Assembly: GCA_030641225.1 (NCBI GenBank)
Contig: DAOWHW010000032.1
Coordinates: 1-38,691, forward strand
DNA: 38,691 nt
Direction of reading: 5' to 3'
Source of the DNA: an archaeon
GTDB taxonomy: Archaea > Nanobdellota > Nanobdellia > Pacearchaeales > UBA284
Shown: piece by piece, positions 25,720-34,451 of the stretch
How the letters are laid out: each line of letters starts with the position of its first letter
Position numbering within the stretch: the first letter of the stretch is position 1
The notes under the pieces: model-generated
What the model was told of the DNA's origin: nothing
The model's input: only the letters and a program-made list of their open reading frames with translations
Database searches by the model: none
Position numbers and translations under genes: made by a program

Positions 25720-26387
25720 TAAAAACTAATAAAGCTTTAATTTTTGATTCAGGAGCAATTATTACACTTGCTCTAAATAATCTTCTATTCATTCTTGAGC
25801 CACTAAAAAAAGCTTTTGGAGGAGAATTCTATATTCCTGGAGCTGTGAAAAATGAGGTGGTTGACAAGCCATTAAAAACAAAAAGATTTATGTTAGAAGC
25901 TCTGATGATTAAATCCTTAATTAATAAAAAAATTCTCGTGGTGATTTCTGATGAACAGCTCAAGAAGGAAACCAAAAGAATTCTTGATATGGCTAATAAA
26001 ACTTTTAAAACACAGGAAGAATGGATTAGACTTCTTCATGAAGGCGAAACTTCTTGTTTGGCTTTATACAGCTTGATCAATGCAAAAAAGAAATCTATTG
26101 TTATTGATGAGAGAACCACTAGAATGTTATGTGAGGCTCCTGAAAATCTACGTAAACTGCTGGAAAAGAAGTTACATAACAAGATTAAAGCAGAAAGGAA
26201 AAATTATGAATTATTTAGTAATTTTAACATAATTCGGTCCAGCGAATTAGCCTTTATTGCTTACAAAAGAAAAATAATTGATTTGCCTGCTCATCCGAGA
26301 GATGCCTTGAGAGCTATTCTTTATGCCATCAAATATAAAGGATGCGCTATTTCTAATAGAGAAATAGAGATTGCGAAAAGAATGTAA
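25716..26387 (+). CDS. PIN-domain-like putative ribonuclease
   Basis: ALIFDSGAIITLALNN ... GAVKNEVVDKP ... HEGETSCLALYSL...KSIVIDERTTRMLCE; overlaps the previous ORF by ATGA. Confidence 0.65.
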   Translation: MIKTNKALIFDSGAIITLALNNLLFILEPLKKAFGGEFYIPGAVKNEVVDKPLKTKRFMLEALMIKSLINKKILVVISDEQLKKETKRILDMANKTFKTQEEWIRLLHEGETSCLALYSLINAKKKSIVIDERTTRMLCEAPENLRKLLEKKLHNKIKAERKNYELFSNFNIIRSSELAFIAYKRKIIDLPAHPRDALRAILYAIKYKGCAISNREIEIAKRM

Positions 26388-26472
26388 GAGCCAAGATTAA
26401 TTAAATTTTATATTAATTATGAAGTGATAACACAAATAAAGATTTATAAATAATAAGATTCTTTAGTATTCA

Positions 26473-27609
26473 ATGAAATTAAGAGTACTAAGCGATTTAG
26501 TTAATTTTGGGAAACGGATAATTAAAAACCCCCTTAAGTCAGCAATAATTACAATAGGATTAACAGGAATATTATGTGGAGGATGTTCATACCACTACCT
26601 TGATATTAATGCAAATAAAATTTCACAGCCAAAAAATAAAGAAAAATGGATGGACTCAATAGTTTATGAAGATTTTTATGATATAGATTTTGATGCACTG
26701 CCAACACATAAGATTGAGATGCCAAAACCATTTAAATCTTTAAATAAACGAATTAAATTACCAAAAGTTACAAATCAAAAAAAATTAGAAAAAATTGTAT
26801 TTGAAAATGCTGAGAAATTAAGTTATGATAAAACCAAAATTGCTAATCTTTCTATAAAAGATGCTTTAAATTTATGTTTAAACATAGTTAGTGAAACATT
26901 TGAATATTTTGATGTTGATAATGACGAAGAATTTATAAAAAAATATGGAGAATTTCTACCAATTGAAGAATACATGGAAATTGGTAATGGAGACTGCAAT
27001 AAGTATTCTGATGCATTTATTGCTACATTTAGAATAATTAAAAAACAAAATAAAAATCTTAATAATGTTTATGTGACATATGGAGATTTAGGTGGTATGA
27101 CCAAACCACATGCCTGGAATTCTTTACTTTATTTTACAGAAAATCAAATCATTATAACACATATTGATCCAACAAGGTATGATAATCATGGTAGTCTAGA
27201 GGCTAAAAAAGGTTATCATATTCCATGGGATTATCTGGAATTTAGAGCTAGGTTCTTTTCAAAATTAAAATTATATGATAAGAGTTATGAATATTATGAA
27301 AAATTATATTCTCAACCTTTGTATATTATAAGAAGAGCACAAACACTATCAAAAATGGCGTTCGTTTCTTCTCAACTAGACGATAAGCAAAAAATGGATA
27401 AAGTAAGGAAAAGATTTTCACACTTATTTACAAAAGAAATGACAAAAGAAGAATTAGATAATCTTTCTTCTTATCATGATAATATTTTATATTATTCATA
27501 TAAAATAGAAGAATCAAAAAAAAATTATAAAAAAGCTGAGCAATATAAAAAAGAATTAATTGAATTATTTCCTAAATCATATTGGACAAGACAATTTATG
27601 AAGAAATAA
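26473..27609 (+). CDS. Lipoprotein with transglutaminase-like Cys-His-Asp segment and C-terminal helical repeat
   Basis: ILCGGCSY lipobox; GNGDCNKYSDAFIATFRIIKK ... KPHAWNSLLYF ... THIDPTRYD. Confidence 0.65.
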   Translation: MKLRVLSDLVNFGKRIIKNPLKSAIITIGLTGILCGGCSYHYLDINANKISQPKNKEKWMDSIVYEDFYDIDFDALPTHKIEMPKPFKSLNKRIKLPKVTNQKKLEKIVFENAEKLSYDKTKIANLSIKDALNLCLNIVSETFEYFDVDNDEEFIKKYGEFLPIEEYMEIGNGDCNKYSDAFIATFRIIKKQNKNLNNVYVTYGDLGGMTKPHAWNSLLYFTENQIIITHIDPTRYDNHGSLEAKKGYHIPWDYLEFRARFFSKLKLYDKSYEYYEKLYSQPLYIIRRAQTLSKMAFVSSQLDDKQKMDKVRKRFSHLFTKEMTKEELDNLSSYHDNILYYSYKIEESKKNYKKAEQYKKELIELFPKSYWTRQFMKK

Positions 27610-27691
27610 GCTAGTGAGATTAGAACCACAAATTAGTAGTACATTAATAATAAAAACAACAAAGATAAAATAATTTATTATTCAATTTAAA

Positions 27692-29044
27692 ATGAAAAAT
27701 AAATTTTTGTTGTTTTGTTTATTTTTGTCAGTTTTTTATTTTTCTTTTATTTTTGCTCAAGCTTCTGTTATGATAAATGAAATTATGTATAATCCAGATG
27801 ATAATCATAGTGATAATTATGGTGAATGGATTGAAATATATAATTTAGAAGATTATGATATAAATTTAAGTGACTGGATAATAAAAGATAAAAATAGTGC
27901 GAATACTTCTCTTAATGGTTTACTTCCAGCACATTCATATGCTATAATTGCTGATAATATTACTTTTTTTAATAATAATTGGGGATGGCCATGTCTTGTT
28001 ATAGATGGAAGTTTGGGTTTGAGTAATTCTGGAGATGAAATTTGGTTATGGAATGGGATTAATTTGGTTGATTATGTTAATTATGAACCACTAGGAGAAG
28101 AAGGAGACAGTCTCCAGTTATGTAATGATGAACTCAGTCCCAATCTTCCAACACCCGGCGCTGCAAATAATTGTACAGGGCAAGGTCAGCAAGGGGAGGA
28201 AAGTATCGAATTAGATTATCCATCTGAAGTTAATTGTAATGAAGAATTTTCTATAGAACTTGAGGCTTATAATTTTGAAGATGGCGTTTATGATGTTAAA
28301 ATTGATATCTTGAGTGAGAGTGATGAAACGCGAATTGGAAAAGTCTGGGATCCTAATGAAGAGAAATGGCGCTCTACAAATTATTATATTAATTTTATCT
28401 TGAATATGGTGAATGGTGAAGGATTAATAAATCTCGATTTTAAAATTGAAGATTTTGAAGGAGAGGCAATTTTGAGGCCGAAAGTGAGAAATATAGGAAT
28501 ATTTGATGATCATTATCTTAGTGTAGAATGCAAAATTCAAGAAGAATCAAAGATTGATATTATTGATGCGCCTGATGAAGCCAGATTTGGAGAGAGTATT
28601 GAAGTTGAGATAGAAGTTTATAGAGGAAACACTGCAAAATATGCTGTATATGTTTATGTTCAGGATAATGATGGTGTAAAAGTAAGTAATAAGATTAGTT
28701 TACATTTTGATGAAAAATTTGAAACAAATATAGAGATAGTTGCGTTAATACTTAAATGTAAAGACGAACAAGGAACTTATGATATTATTGCTGAAGGTCT
28801 TGATGAACTGAATAGAGAACAGATATCTTTAGAGCCTTGCGAAGAAGAAGGAGAGGAAGAAACAAAGAACGAACAGACGAAATCTGAATCGAGTATTGAG
28901 CAAGAGACAACTAATAATTATAAATCAGTTTCTTCAAATACTGTTTTAGAATCAGAAAATTTTTTAATTACTAAGGGAATGCCTTACTTTCTAACTACTA
29001 TTTCTTTAATTCTTGTTATCTATCTTATCATCAAGAAAATTTAA
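27692..29044 (+). CDS. Secreted, membrane-anchored lamin-tail domain protein
   Basis: Signal peptide; ASVMINEIMYNPDDNHSDNYGEWIEIYNLEDYDINLSDWIIKD (LTD); C-terminal TM segment. Confidence 0.8.
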   Translation: MKNKFLLFCLFLSVFYFSFIFAQASVMINEIMYNPDDNHSDNYGEWIEIYNLEDYDINLSDWIIKDKNSANTSLNGLLPAHSYAIIADNITFFNNNWGWPCLVIDGSLGLSNSGDEIWLWNGINLVDYVNYEPLGEEGDSLQLCNDELSPNLPTPGAANNCTGQGQQGEESIELDYPSEVNCNEEFSIELEAYNFEDGVYDVKIDILSESDETRIGKVWDPNEEKWRSTNYYINFILNMVNGEGLINLDFKIEDFEGEAILRPKVRNIGIFDDHYLSVECKIQEESKIDIIDAPDEARFGESIEVEIEVYRGNTAKYAVYVYVQDNDGVKVSNKISLHFDEKFETNIEIVALILKCKDEQGTYDIIAEGLDELNREQISLEPCEEEGEEETKNEQTKSESSIEQETTNNYKSVSSNTVLESENFLITKGMPYFLTTISLILVIYLIIKKI

Positions 29045-29086
29045 GAAAATTTAAAAACAACCGAGTTTTTAGAGTAAGGGAATAAG

Positions 29087-29578
29087 ATGGATCCAAGAGA
29101 AATAAGAGATAAAATTTCAGTAGGATGGCTTCAAGTGAATCTAGTCTTTGAAGTACTTGGAAAACCAGCCAAACATGTTGAAGAAACTCTTAAAATCATA
29201 CTAGAAAAATTTGAAAAAGAAAAAAATTTGGAACTTGTCGAGAAAAAAATTTATGAAGCAAAACCAGTAGGAGAAAAGAAAAATGTTTTTACTACATTTG
29301 CTGAAGTTGAAATATTAATAGAAAAATTACCCCGCCTTATGGATATTGTCTTTGATTATATGCCCTCTTCAATTGAAATTGTTAAACCAATTAATTTTGT
29401 TTTTAAACTTGAAGATGCGAATGTTCTGCTTAATGATCTTGCTGCTAGACTTCATCAATATGATGCTCTTACAAAAACATTGAAGATTGAAAGAGAAATT
29501 CTGGCGAAAAGACTTTCTGAAGAGTTGAAAAAGGAAAAAGAGAGAGAAGAAAATAAAGAAAAAGAGGAAAAAGATTAA
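29087..29578 (+). CDS. Hypothetical protein (163 aa)
   Basis: ORF with normal composition; charged C-terminus. Confidence 0.65.
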   Translation: MDPREIRDKISVGWLQVNLVFEVLGKPAKHVEETLKIILEKFEKEKNLELVEKKIYEAKPVGEKKNVFTTFAEVEILIEKLPRLMDIVFDYMPSSIEIVKPINFVFKLEDANVLLNDLAARLHQYDALTKTLKIEREILAKRLSEELKKEKEREENKEKEEKD

Positions 29579-29581
29579 TAA

Positions 29582-31987
29582 TTATCTTCTTATACTTGGT
29601 GGTCTTTGAAACCTTTTTTCATAACCTTCTGTTGCTTCTTTGAGAAATTCCTGCATTTCTCTTCTTGGTTTTCTTCTTAATATTATTACTAATAGTATTA
29701 ATAAAATTATTATTATAAAAACAATTACGAGTCCAATTATTCTTCCTTTTGCAGATTTTTTCTTACAAGCAGTATCTGGAATACAGCAATAATAAGTATC
29801 CTTTGCACTTGTTATTATGCCTTCATTTTCATCACAAAATTCATTTTCCTCTTCACATTTTTTTCCACCCATTTCTGCACAGGTTTTTTCTTCTGTACTT
29901 GGTATTCCAGAAATATCTAGTGTTAATGGCAGATTTGTTGTTATTTTTTCTGAGCCATATTTTGCATTAGCAATAATTTCTCCCTCATAAATTTTGGCTG
30001 TTGTTGGTAAAAGATGTATGGTTATTGTTTCTTTTTCTCCTCTTTCAAGTTTTCCTATAAAACTTGGCTCAATTTTTTCAACTAAGCCTATAAGAGTTGA
30101 GCTGTATGTTATTGAAATATCTTCAAGATCTTTATCAAGTCTATTTTCAAGCCTAATTGTTATTGTAAAACGACCTTCTGCTAGGTCTGCAGTTGTATTT
30201 ATTTTCTTCTCAATAAATCTAAATCTCTGTTTTATGAGACTATCATTTAATTCTGTTGTTTTATTTTCCCATTCTTGTGTTGTATCATTAATAATCTCTT
30301 TCTGCTTAGATTCATTTATTTCTTTTTCACTTGAGCCCATACCACCTTGTCTTCCTTCACTGCTAGATTTTTCTGTAAAAATTAAGACAGGAATATAATA
30401 ATCATAATTTTCTTGAGAATTTTTTGATTTATAATTTAAGTAAAGATTTTCAAAAATAGTTTTTCCATCTATTGTTGTTATTCTAGGAAGATTAAATTGG
30501 ACATTCTTTATACTATCTATAGATAAATTTACACTGGATGTAGTGTTTAATAATTCTGTATCTATGATTATGTTTGTTGTTCCCCTATTTAGCAAAATTA
30601 AATCAAAAGTTCCTTGACTTTTTACTTTAATAATTCCTGGCCAGAAAGCTAGGAGTGGTTCTATATTTTTATTCTGAAAAGCGAATGTAAGTATAAAAGC
30701 CTCTTCACTAAGAGTTAGAATTTCCTTGTTAAGAAGCCACTCTTCTGCTTTTTGTAGTGCTTCTGACGTAGAATAATTATAAGATGGAGAATTTTTTAAA
30801 GCGAGAATTGCAAGACTTGTTGTTTTAATATCTGGTCCGTAATTTTCAATATTTTTGGGCCACCAACCACTAGAGGATTGAGAGTCTAAAATCTGGGTTA
30901 GTATTTCAGCTTCTTTTGTCAAATAATAATTTACTATTTTTTCTTCTACAGTCAGAGTATTTTGATTTAGCCAATAAATTGCAGCATTATGTGCAGTATT
31001 GTTCTTGTCTAGTTTGTTTGTCATTGCAAGACTAAGTAAAGCATAAAGAGTAGATTCCATTTCACATCCATTTCTTAATCCAGAACCCCAACATCCTGAA
31101 TTTTCTAAATTAAAAAGTAGATATGTTCCTGTTCCCTGACTTTCAAATTCTTTAGTGAGATATTTATAATTAAAAATGAGTTTTCCATCTACTTCTTTTT
31201 CACAATTAATGACTATATCTATTTGGTCATTAGTTATATTGCTAAGATCCAGATTAATTGTATTTACTCCAGAAGATAAATTGATTTGTATTGTTCCATC
31301 ATTTTTTGTAATGCTACACTGCTGACTTTCACCAGATATTATTTCTAAGTTCCATTCTCCCTTAACATAATTTTGAGATGCTTCAATATAATCTTGCATT
31401 TTTTGTCTGATTAGGCTATCTTTAAATGATATTAGTGTTAATGAGTTATGTTTAGTATTACACCTACCACCAAAACAAGAATCACTCCTACCTAGATATG
31501 CTATAAGAGCTTCATCATAGAAAATATGAGACATGGCAGCTGCCGAAAGCATATGTTCTTCTAAAGTTAGAGAGAGCCACTTATCTTCAACTTTTGGTCT
31601 TAAGTTTTCATAAAGTGAAGCCTTTGTTTTTTTAATTTTTACTGGGAGAGTTATTGTATGCCATTTTCCGTCCTGGCAAACTCCCTTCATCCTAAAAAAA
31701 TAATTTCCTGGTTCATTAGGCAAGTCAAACCATATAAAATATTTTGTTTCTGTAATTTTTGAAATAAAAAAATTGACAGGCAGTCTTGATGATGCTCTAT
31801 AAAAACCAACATCATTTAGAAGAATATCTCTTATCAAATCAGCATTCACTTCAATTTGAACAGTTTCTTTTGGTAAATATTCTGTTTTTGCAATTCCTAA
31901 ATCAATGCACTTTTCAGCCCTTACATTAGTTATGGCAAGTAAAAATACTAAGATTAAGACTAAAAATAAATATTTCTTTTGCCTCAT
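29582..31987 (-). CDS. Large surface protein: signal peptide, helical-toroid-like domain, Cys module, C-terminal TM
   Basis: CWGSGLRNGCEMESTLYALLSLAM ... SSGWWPKNIENYGPDIKTTSLAILAL; CAEMGGKKCEEENEFC...YYCCIPDTACKK before a TM helix. Confidence 0.75.
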   Translation of the reverse strand: MRQKKYLFLVLILVFLLAITNVRAEKCIDLGIAKTEYLPKETVQIEVNADLIRDILLNDVGFYRASSRLPVNFFISKITETKYFIWFDLPNEPGNYFFRMKGVCQDGKWHTITLPVKIKKTKASLYENLRPKVEDKWLSLTLEEHMLSAAAMSHIFYDEALIAYLGRSDSCFGGRCNTKHNSLTLISFKDSLIRQKMQDYIEASQNYVKGEWNLEIISGESQQCSITKNDGTIQINLSSGVNTINLDLSNITNDQIDIVINCEKEVDGKLIFNYKYLTKEFESQGTGTYLLFNLENSGCWGSGLRNGCEMESTLYALLSLAMTNKLDKNNTAHNAAIYWLNQNTLTVEEKIVNYYLTKEAEILTQILDSQSSSGWWPKNIENYGPDIKTTSLAILALKNSPSYNYSTSEALQKAEEWLLNKEILTLSEEAFILTFAFQNKNIEPLLAFWPGIIKVKSQGTFDLILLNRGTTNIIIDTELLNTTSSVNLSIDSIKNVQFNLPRITTIDGKTIFENLYLNYKSKNSQENYDYYIPVLIFTEKSSSEGRQGGMGSSEKEINESKQKEIINDTTQEWENKTTELNDSLIKQRFRFIEKKINTTADLAEGRFTITIRLENRLDKDLEDISITYSSTLIGLVEKIEPSFIGKLERGEKETITIHLLPTTAKIYEGEIIANAKYGSEKITTNLPLTLDISGIPSTEEKTCAEMGGKKCEEENEFCDENEGIITSAKDTYYCCIPDTACKKKSAKGRIIGLVIVFIIIILLILLVIILRRKPRREMQEFLKEATEGYEKRFQRPPSIRR

Positions 31988-32036
31988 TTTTTCTAAATTA
32001 AAAAGAAAAAGAGAGTTAATAAATTTTACTTATTTT

Positions 32037-34445
32037 TTATTTAGTTGTCATCTTTTTTAGTTTTTTTAGCGTCTTTGCAAGTTCTGTTTCTGTTTTTCCT
32101 TTCCTTCTTAGTGTTCTTAATGTTGGCTTAGTTATTGGTGCTCTGGGTGCAATAGGTGCTTTTGGTAAAGCTCTTGCCATTGGCCTTGCTGGTAAATGTT
32201 TTGCGCCTGGTCTTACTGGAATTGCAGTTCTTGGTCTTGTCCCTGGTCTTACTCCTGGTCTTGGTTGCATAATCATTCTTCTTTGAGTTTTTATTAATGG
32301 TCTTGGTCCTTGTCCTATTGGTCTTCTTGGTCTTATTATTGGTGTTATTCCTCCAAAAATTCCTGGTTTCTTTTTTGGCCTTTTCTTTTTGAATTTAAAG
32401 AAGTAGAATGCAATTCCCCCACCAATAACCAAAATAACTATAATAAGCCATAGCCACCAAAAACTTTTTGGTTTTTTACATTCACCATCAACACAACATC
32501 TCTTGTCCTCAGGATATTCAATAGAGTATTTTGATATTCCAGTACATTTTTCATCAATTGCACAAATCTCTCCATCTTGATTTGAACAAGATTTAAGACA
32601 TTGACCAACACAACAATTTTTAACATCTTTTGTTTCTTCTATTGTTCCATAACATTCTTCTGTAATACTACATTCTTCTCCTATTATAGAACATTCTCTA
32701 TCTTGAACACATTTTCCTGGATAAGGACAACATCTATCTTCATAAGTTGTCTGTACAAATGGAATTTCTAACCAGGTATTTTCATTAATACATATCTGGT
32801 TAAAGTCACAATTTATAGCACTTGGAATCATATCAATACAATAATCATAAACTCCTGCCTGTACACAAGAGCCTAAACAGCAGTCTCCATCTAAAGTATA
32901 AACAGTGGTTCCTGTACATTCAAAACCAACATCACATACATAACCTCCTGATTCTGTACAAGTTGCATCTTCATATTTTTTACAACAATATTCAAGAGGG
33001 TCATCACAAATTATTTCCCAAATTTCAAATTCATCCTGATCATCACACTGTATTTTACAAGTCCCGCCAGCATCACTACAACTAATATCACCTATACCTA
33101 CTAATTGACAGCACTTTAATCCAGGAGGACATATAAAAGGAACTTCAATTTCTTCTCCTAAAATGCAAGATTCATTGCATCTATAACCATAACCTTGATC
33201 TTCACAGTTTTGGCTGACTCCTACTCCAGGACAAAGATAAGGCCAATAAACCCACAACAAGAATGCAGTATCTCTCAGATCTTTACAAGCATCACTTCCT
33301 GATTCAGAACATTTCCAATATCTATAACCTCCTTGCTCTCTAAATCCAGGAGTTGTTGTAAGATAATATCTCGCTCCTCCATACTCTGAACCCAAGTTAC
33401 CTTTGCCAGTCATTCCACCAAGAGCAGTATCATAAAACTGTCCGTACTGTGTATTTTGTGTCATCCAAAAACCATAAATACTTTGATCTGCTTCAACTTT
33501 ATAGCCGTAATTTTCAATTCCTGCTAAGTAAAGGAAAGCTTCTGGGAAATATTTTGTATTTGTAGTTTCTTCTCCTTCAATAACAAGATAAGGAATAAAT
33601 CCTGAATAAGTTTCAGAATATTCTGTTTGTTTTAAAGCATAAACAGCCCAGGCTGTTCCCTCATAATCACATGCTCCTCCAGGATTTGTAAGACAATAAC
33701 TTTCTATATGGGCTTCAATAACATGACCAGAAGCTTCTTCCCAAAGCTCTGGAGAAACATGCCATTCTGGCTTGTTAGGCTTTTTGTAAAGAAAGTTAAC
33801 TCTAAATAATTTAGTATTGTCAGAGACTACACATCTAACCTTGAAAGGTTTTTCATAACAATCTTTATTTATTTTTAGCCAATATTGATCATAAATTGTA
33901 AAACAAGCAGTATTGTCCAGATTAGAAAGGGTTTTATCTTCATTTATAGTAACATTTGTTCTGCCTCCCTCATAAGTTATTTCACACTCTGCACTATAAT
34001 CTCTATCAACATCAAGTTGCATATACCAATCAATATTTTTGAAAAATTTCTTCTGTTCAAGAAGCCAATTAGTTATTTTTGTGGTATTTTCATCCAACTC
34101 ATCTAAAACAACTTTGCCAAGAGCTGTTTCTGTAACTAAACATAAAGTTTCTGATGAAGGTCTTGCTCCGCTGCCCCAACATTTTATTGATTGACCAATA
34201 TAAGCTTTGTTATTTAAGGCTGCTTTACCAGGATTAGTAAAACTAGTATCACATTTTAGGGCAAGCAAAGAAAAAATATGTTCTTTGGTATTGAGATTGT
34301 CCCATTTTCCTCGAACTTCTTTCATTAACCAATTATAAGCATCTTCAACTTTCTCATCTTCAGTTTGTTGCGCTATTGTAAGGTAAGCACTAAAAATAAA
34401 AACTAAAATTAAAATAATACAAAAAACTACACTCTTTTTTATCAT
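32037..34445 (-). CDS. Large surface protein: helical-toroid-like N-terminal region, about six Cys modules, TM, Arg/Pro-rich cytoplasmic tail
   Basis: KEHIFSLLAL...CWGSGARPSSETLCLVTETAL; repeated C..C..C..CC..C units; FWWLWLIIVILVIGGGIAFYFF; RPRRPIGQGPRPLIKTQRRM tail. Confidence 0.75.
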   Translation of the reverse strand: MIKKSVVFCIILILVFIFSAYLTIAQQTEDEKVEDAYNWLMKEVRGKWDNLNTKEHIFSLLALKCDTSFTNPGKAALNNKAYIGQSIKCWGSGARPSSETLCLVTETALGKVVLDELDENTTKITNWLLEQKKFFKNIDWYMQLDVDRDYSAECEITYEGGRTNVTINEDKTLSNLDNTACFTIYDQYWLKINKDCYEKPFKVRCVVSDNTKLFRVNFLYKKPNKPEWHVSPELWEEASGHVIEAHIESYCLTNPGGACDYEGTAWAVYALKQTEYSETYSGFIPYLVIEGEETTNTKYFPEAFLYLAGIENYGYKVEADQSIYGFWMTQNTQYGQFYDTALGGMTGKGNLGSEYGGARYYLTTTPGFREQGGYRYWKCSESGSDACKDLRDTAFLLWVYWPYLCPGVGVSQNCEDQGYGYRCNESCILGEEIEVPFICPPGLKCCQLVGIGDISCSDAGGTCKIQCDDQDEFEIWEIICDDPLEYCCKKYEDATCTESGGYVCDVGFECTGTTVYTLDGDCCLGSCVQAGVYDYCIDMIPSAINCDFNQICINENTWLEIPFVQTTYEDRCCPYPGKCVQDRECSIIGEECSITEECYGTIEETKDVKNCCVGQCLKSCSNQDGEICAIDEKCTGISKYSIEYPEDKRCCVDGECKKPKSFWWLWLIIVILVIGGGIAFYFFKFKKKRPKKKPGIFGGITPIIRPRRPIGQGPRPLIKTQRRMIMQPRPGVRPGTRPRTAIPVRPGAKHLPARPMARALPKAPIAPRAPITKPTLRTLRRKGKTETELAKTLKKLKKMTTK

Positions 34446-34451
34446 ATTTTG

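Noticed and set aside
32438-32626. Small ORFs inside 32037-34445 (also 32822-33085 and 33885-34106)
   Set aside because: Overlap the large surface-protein gene in other frames and show no independent support.
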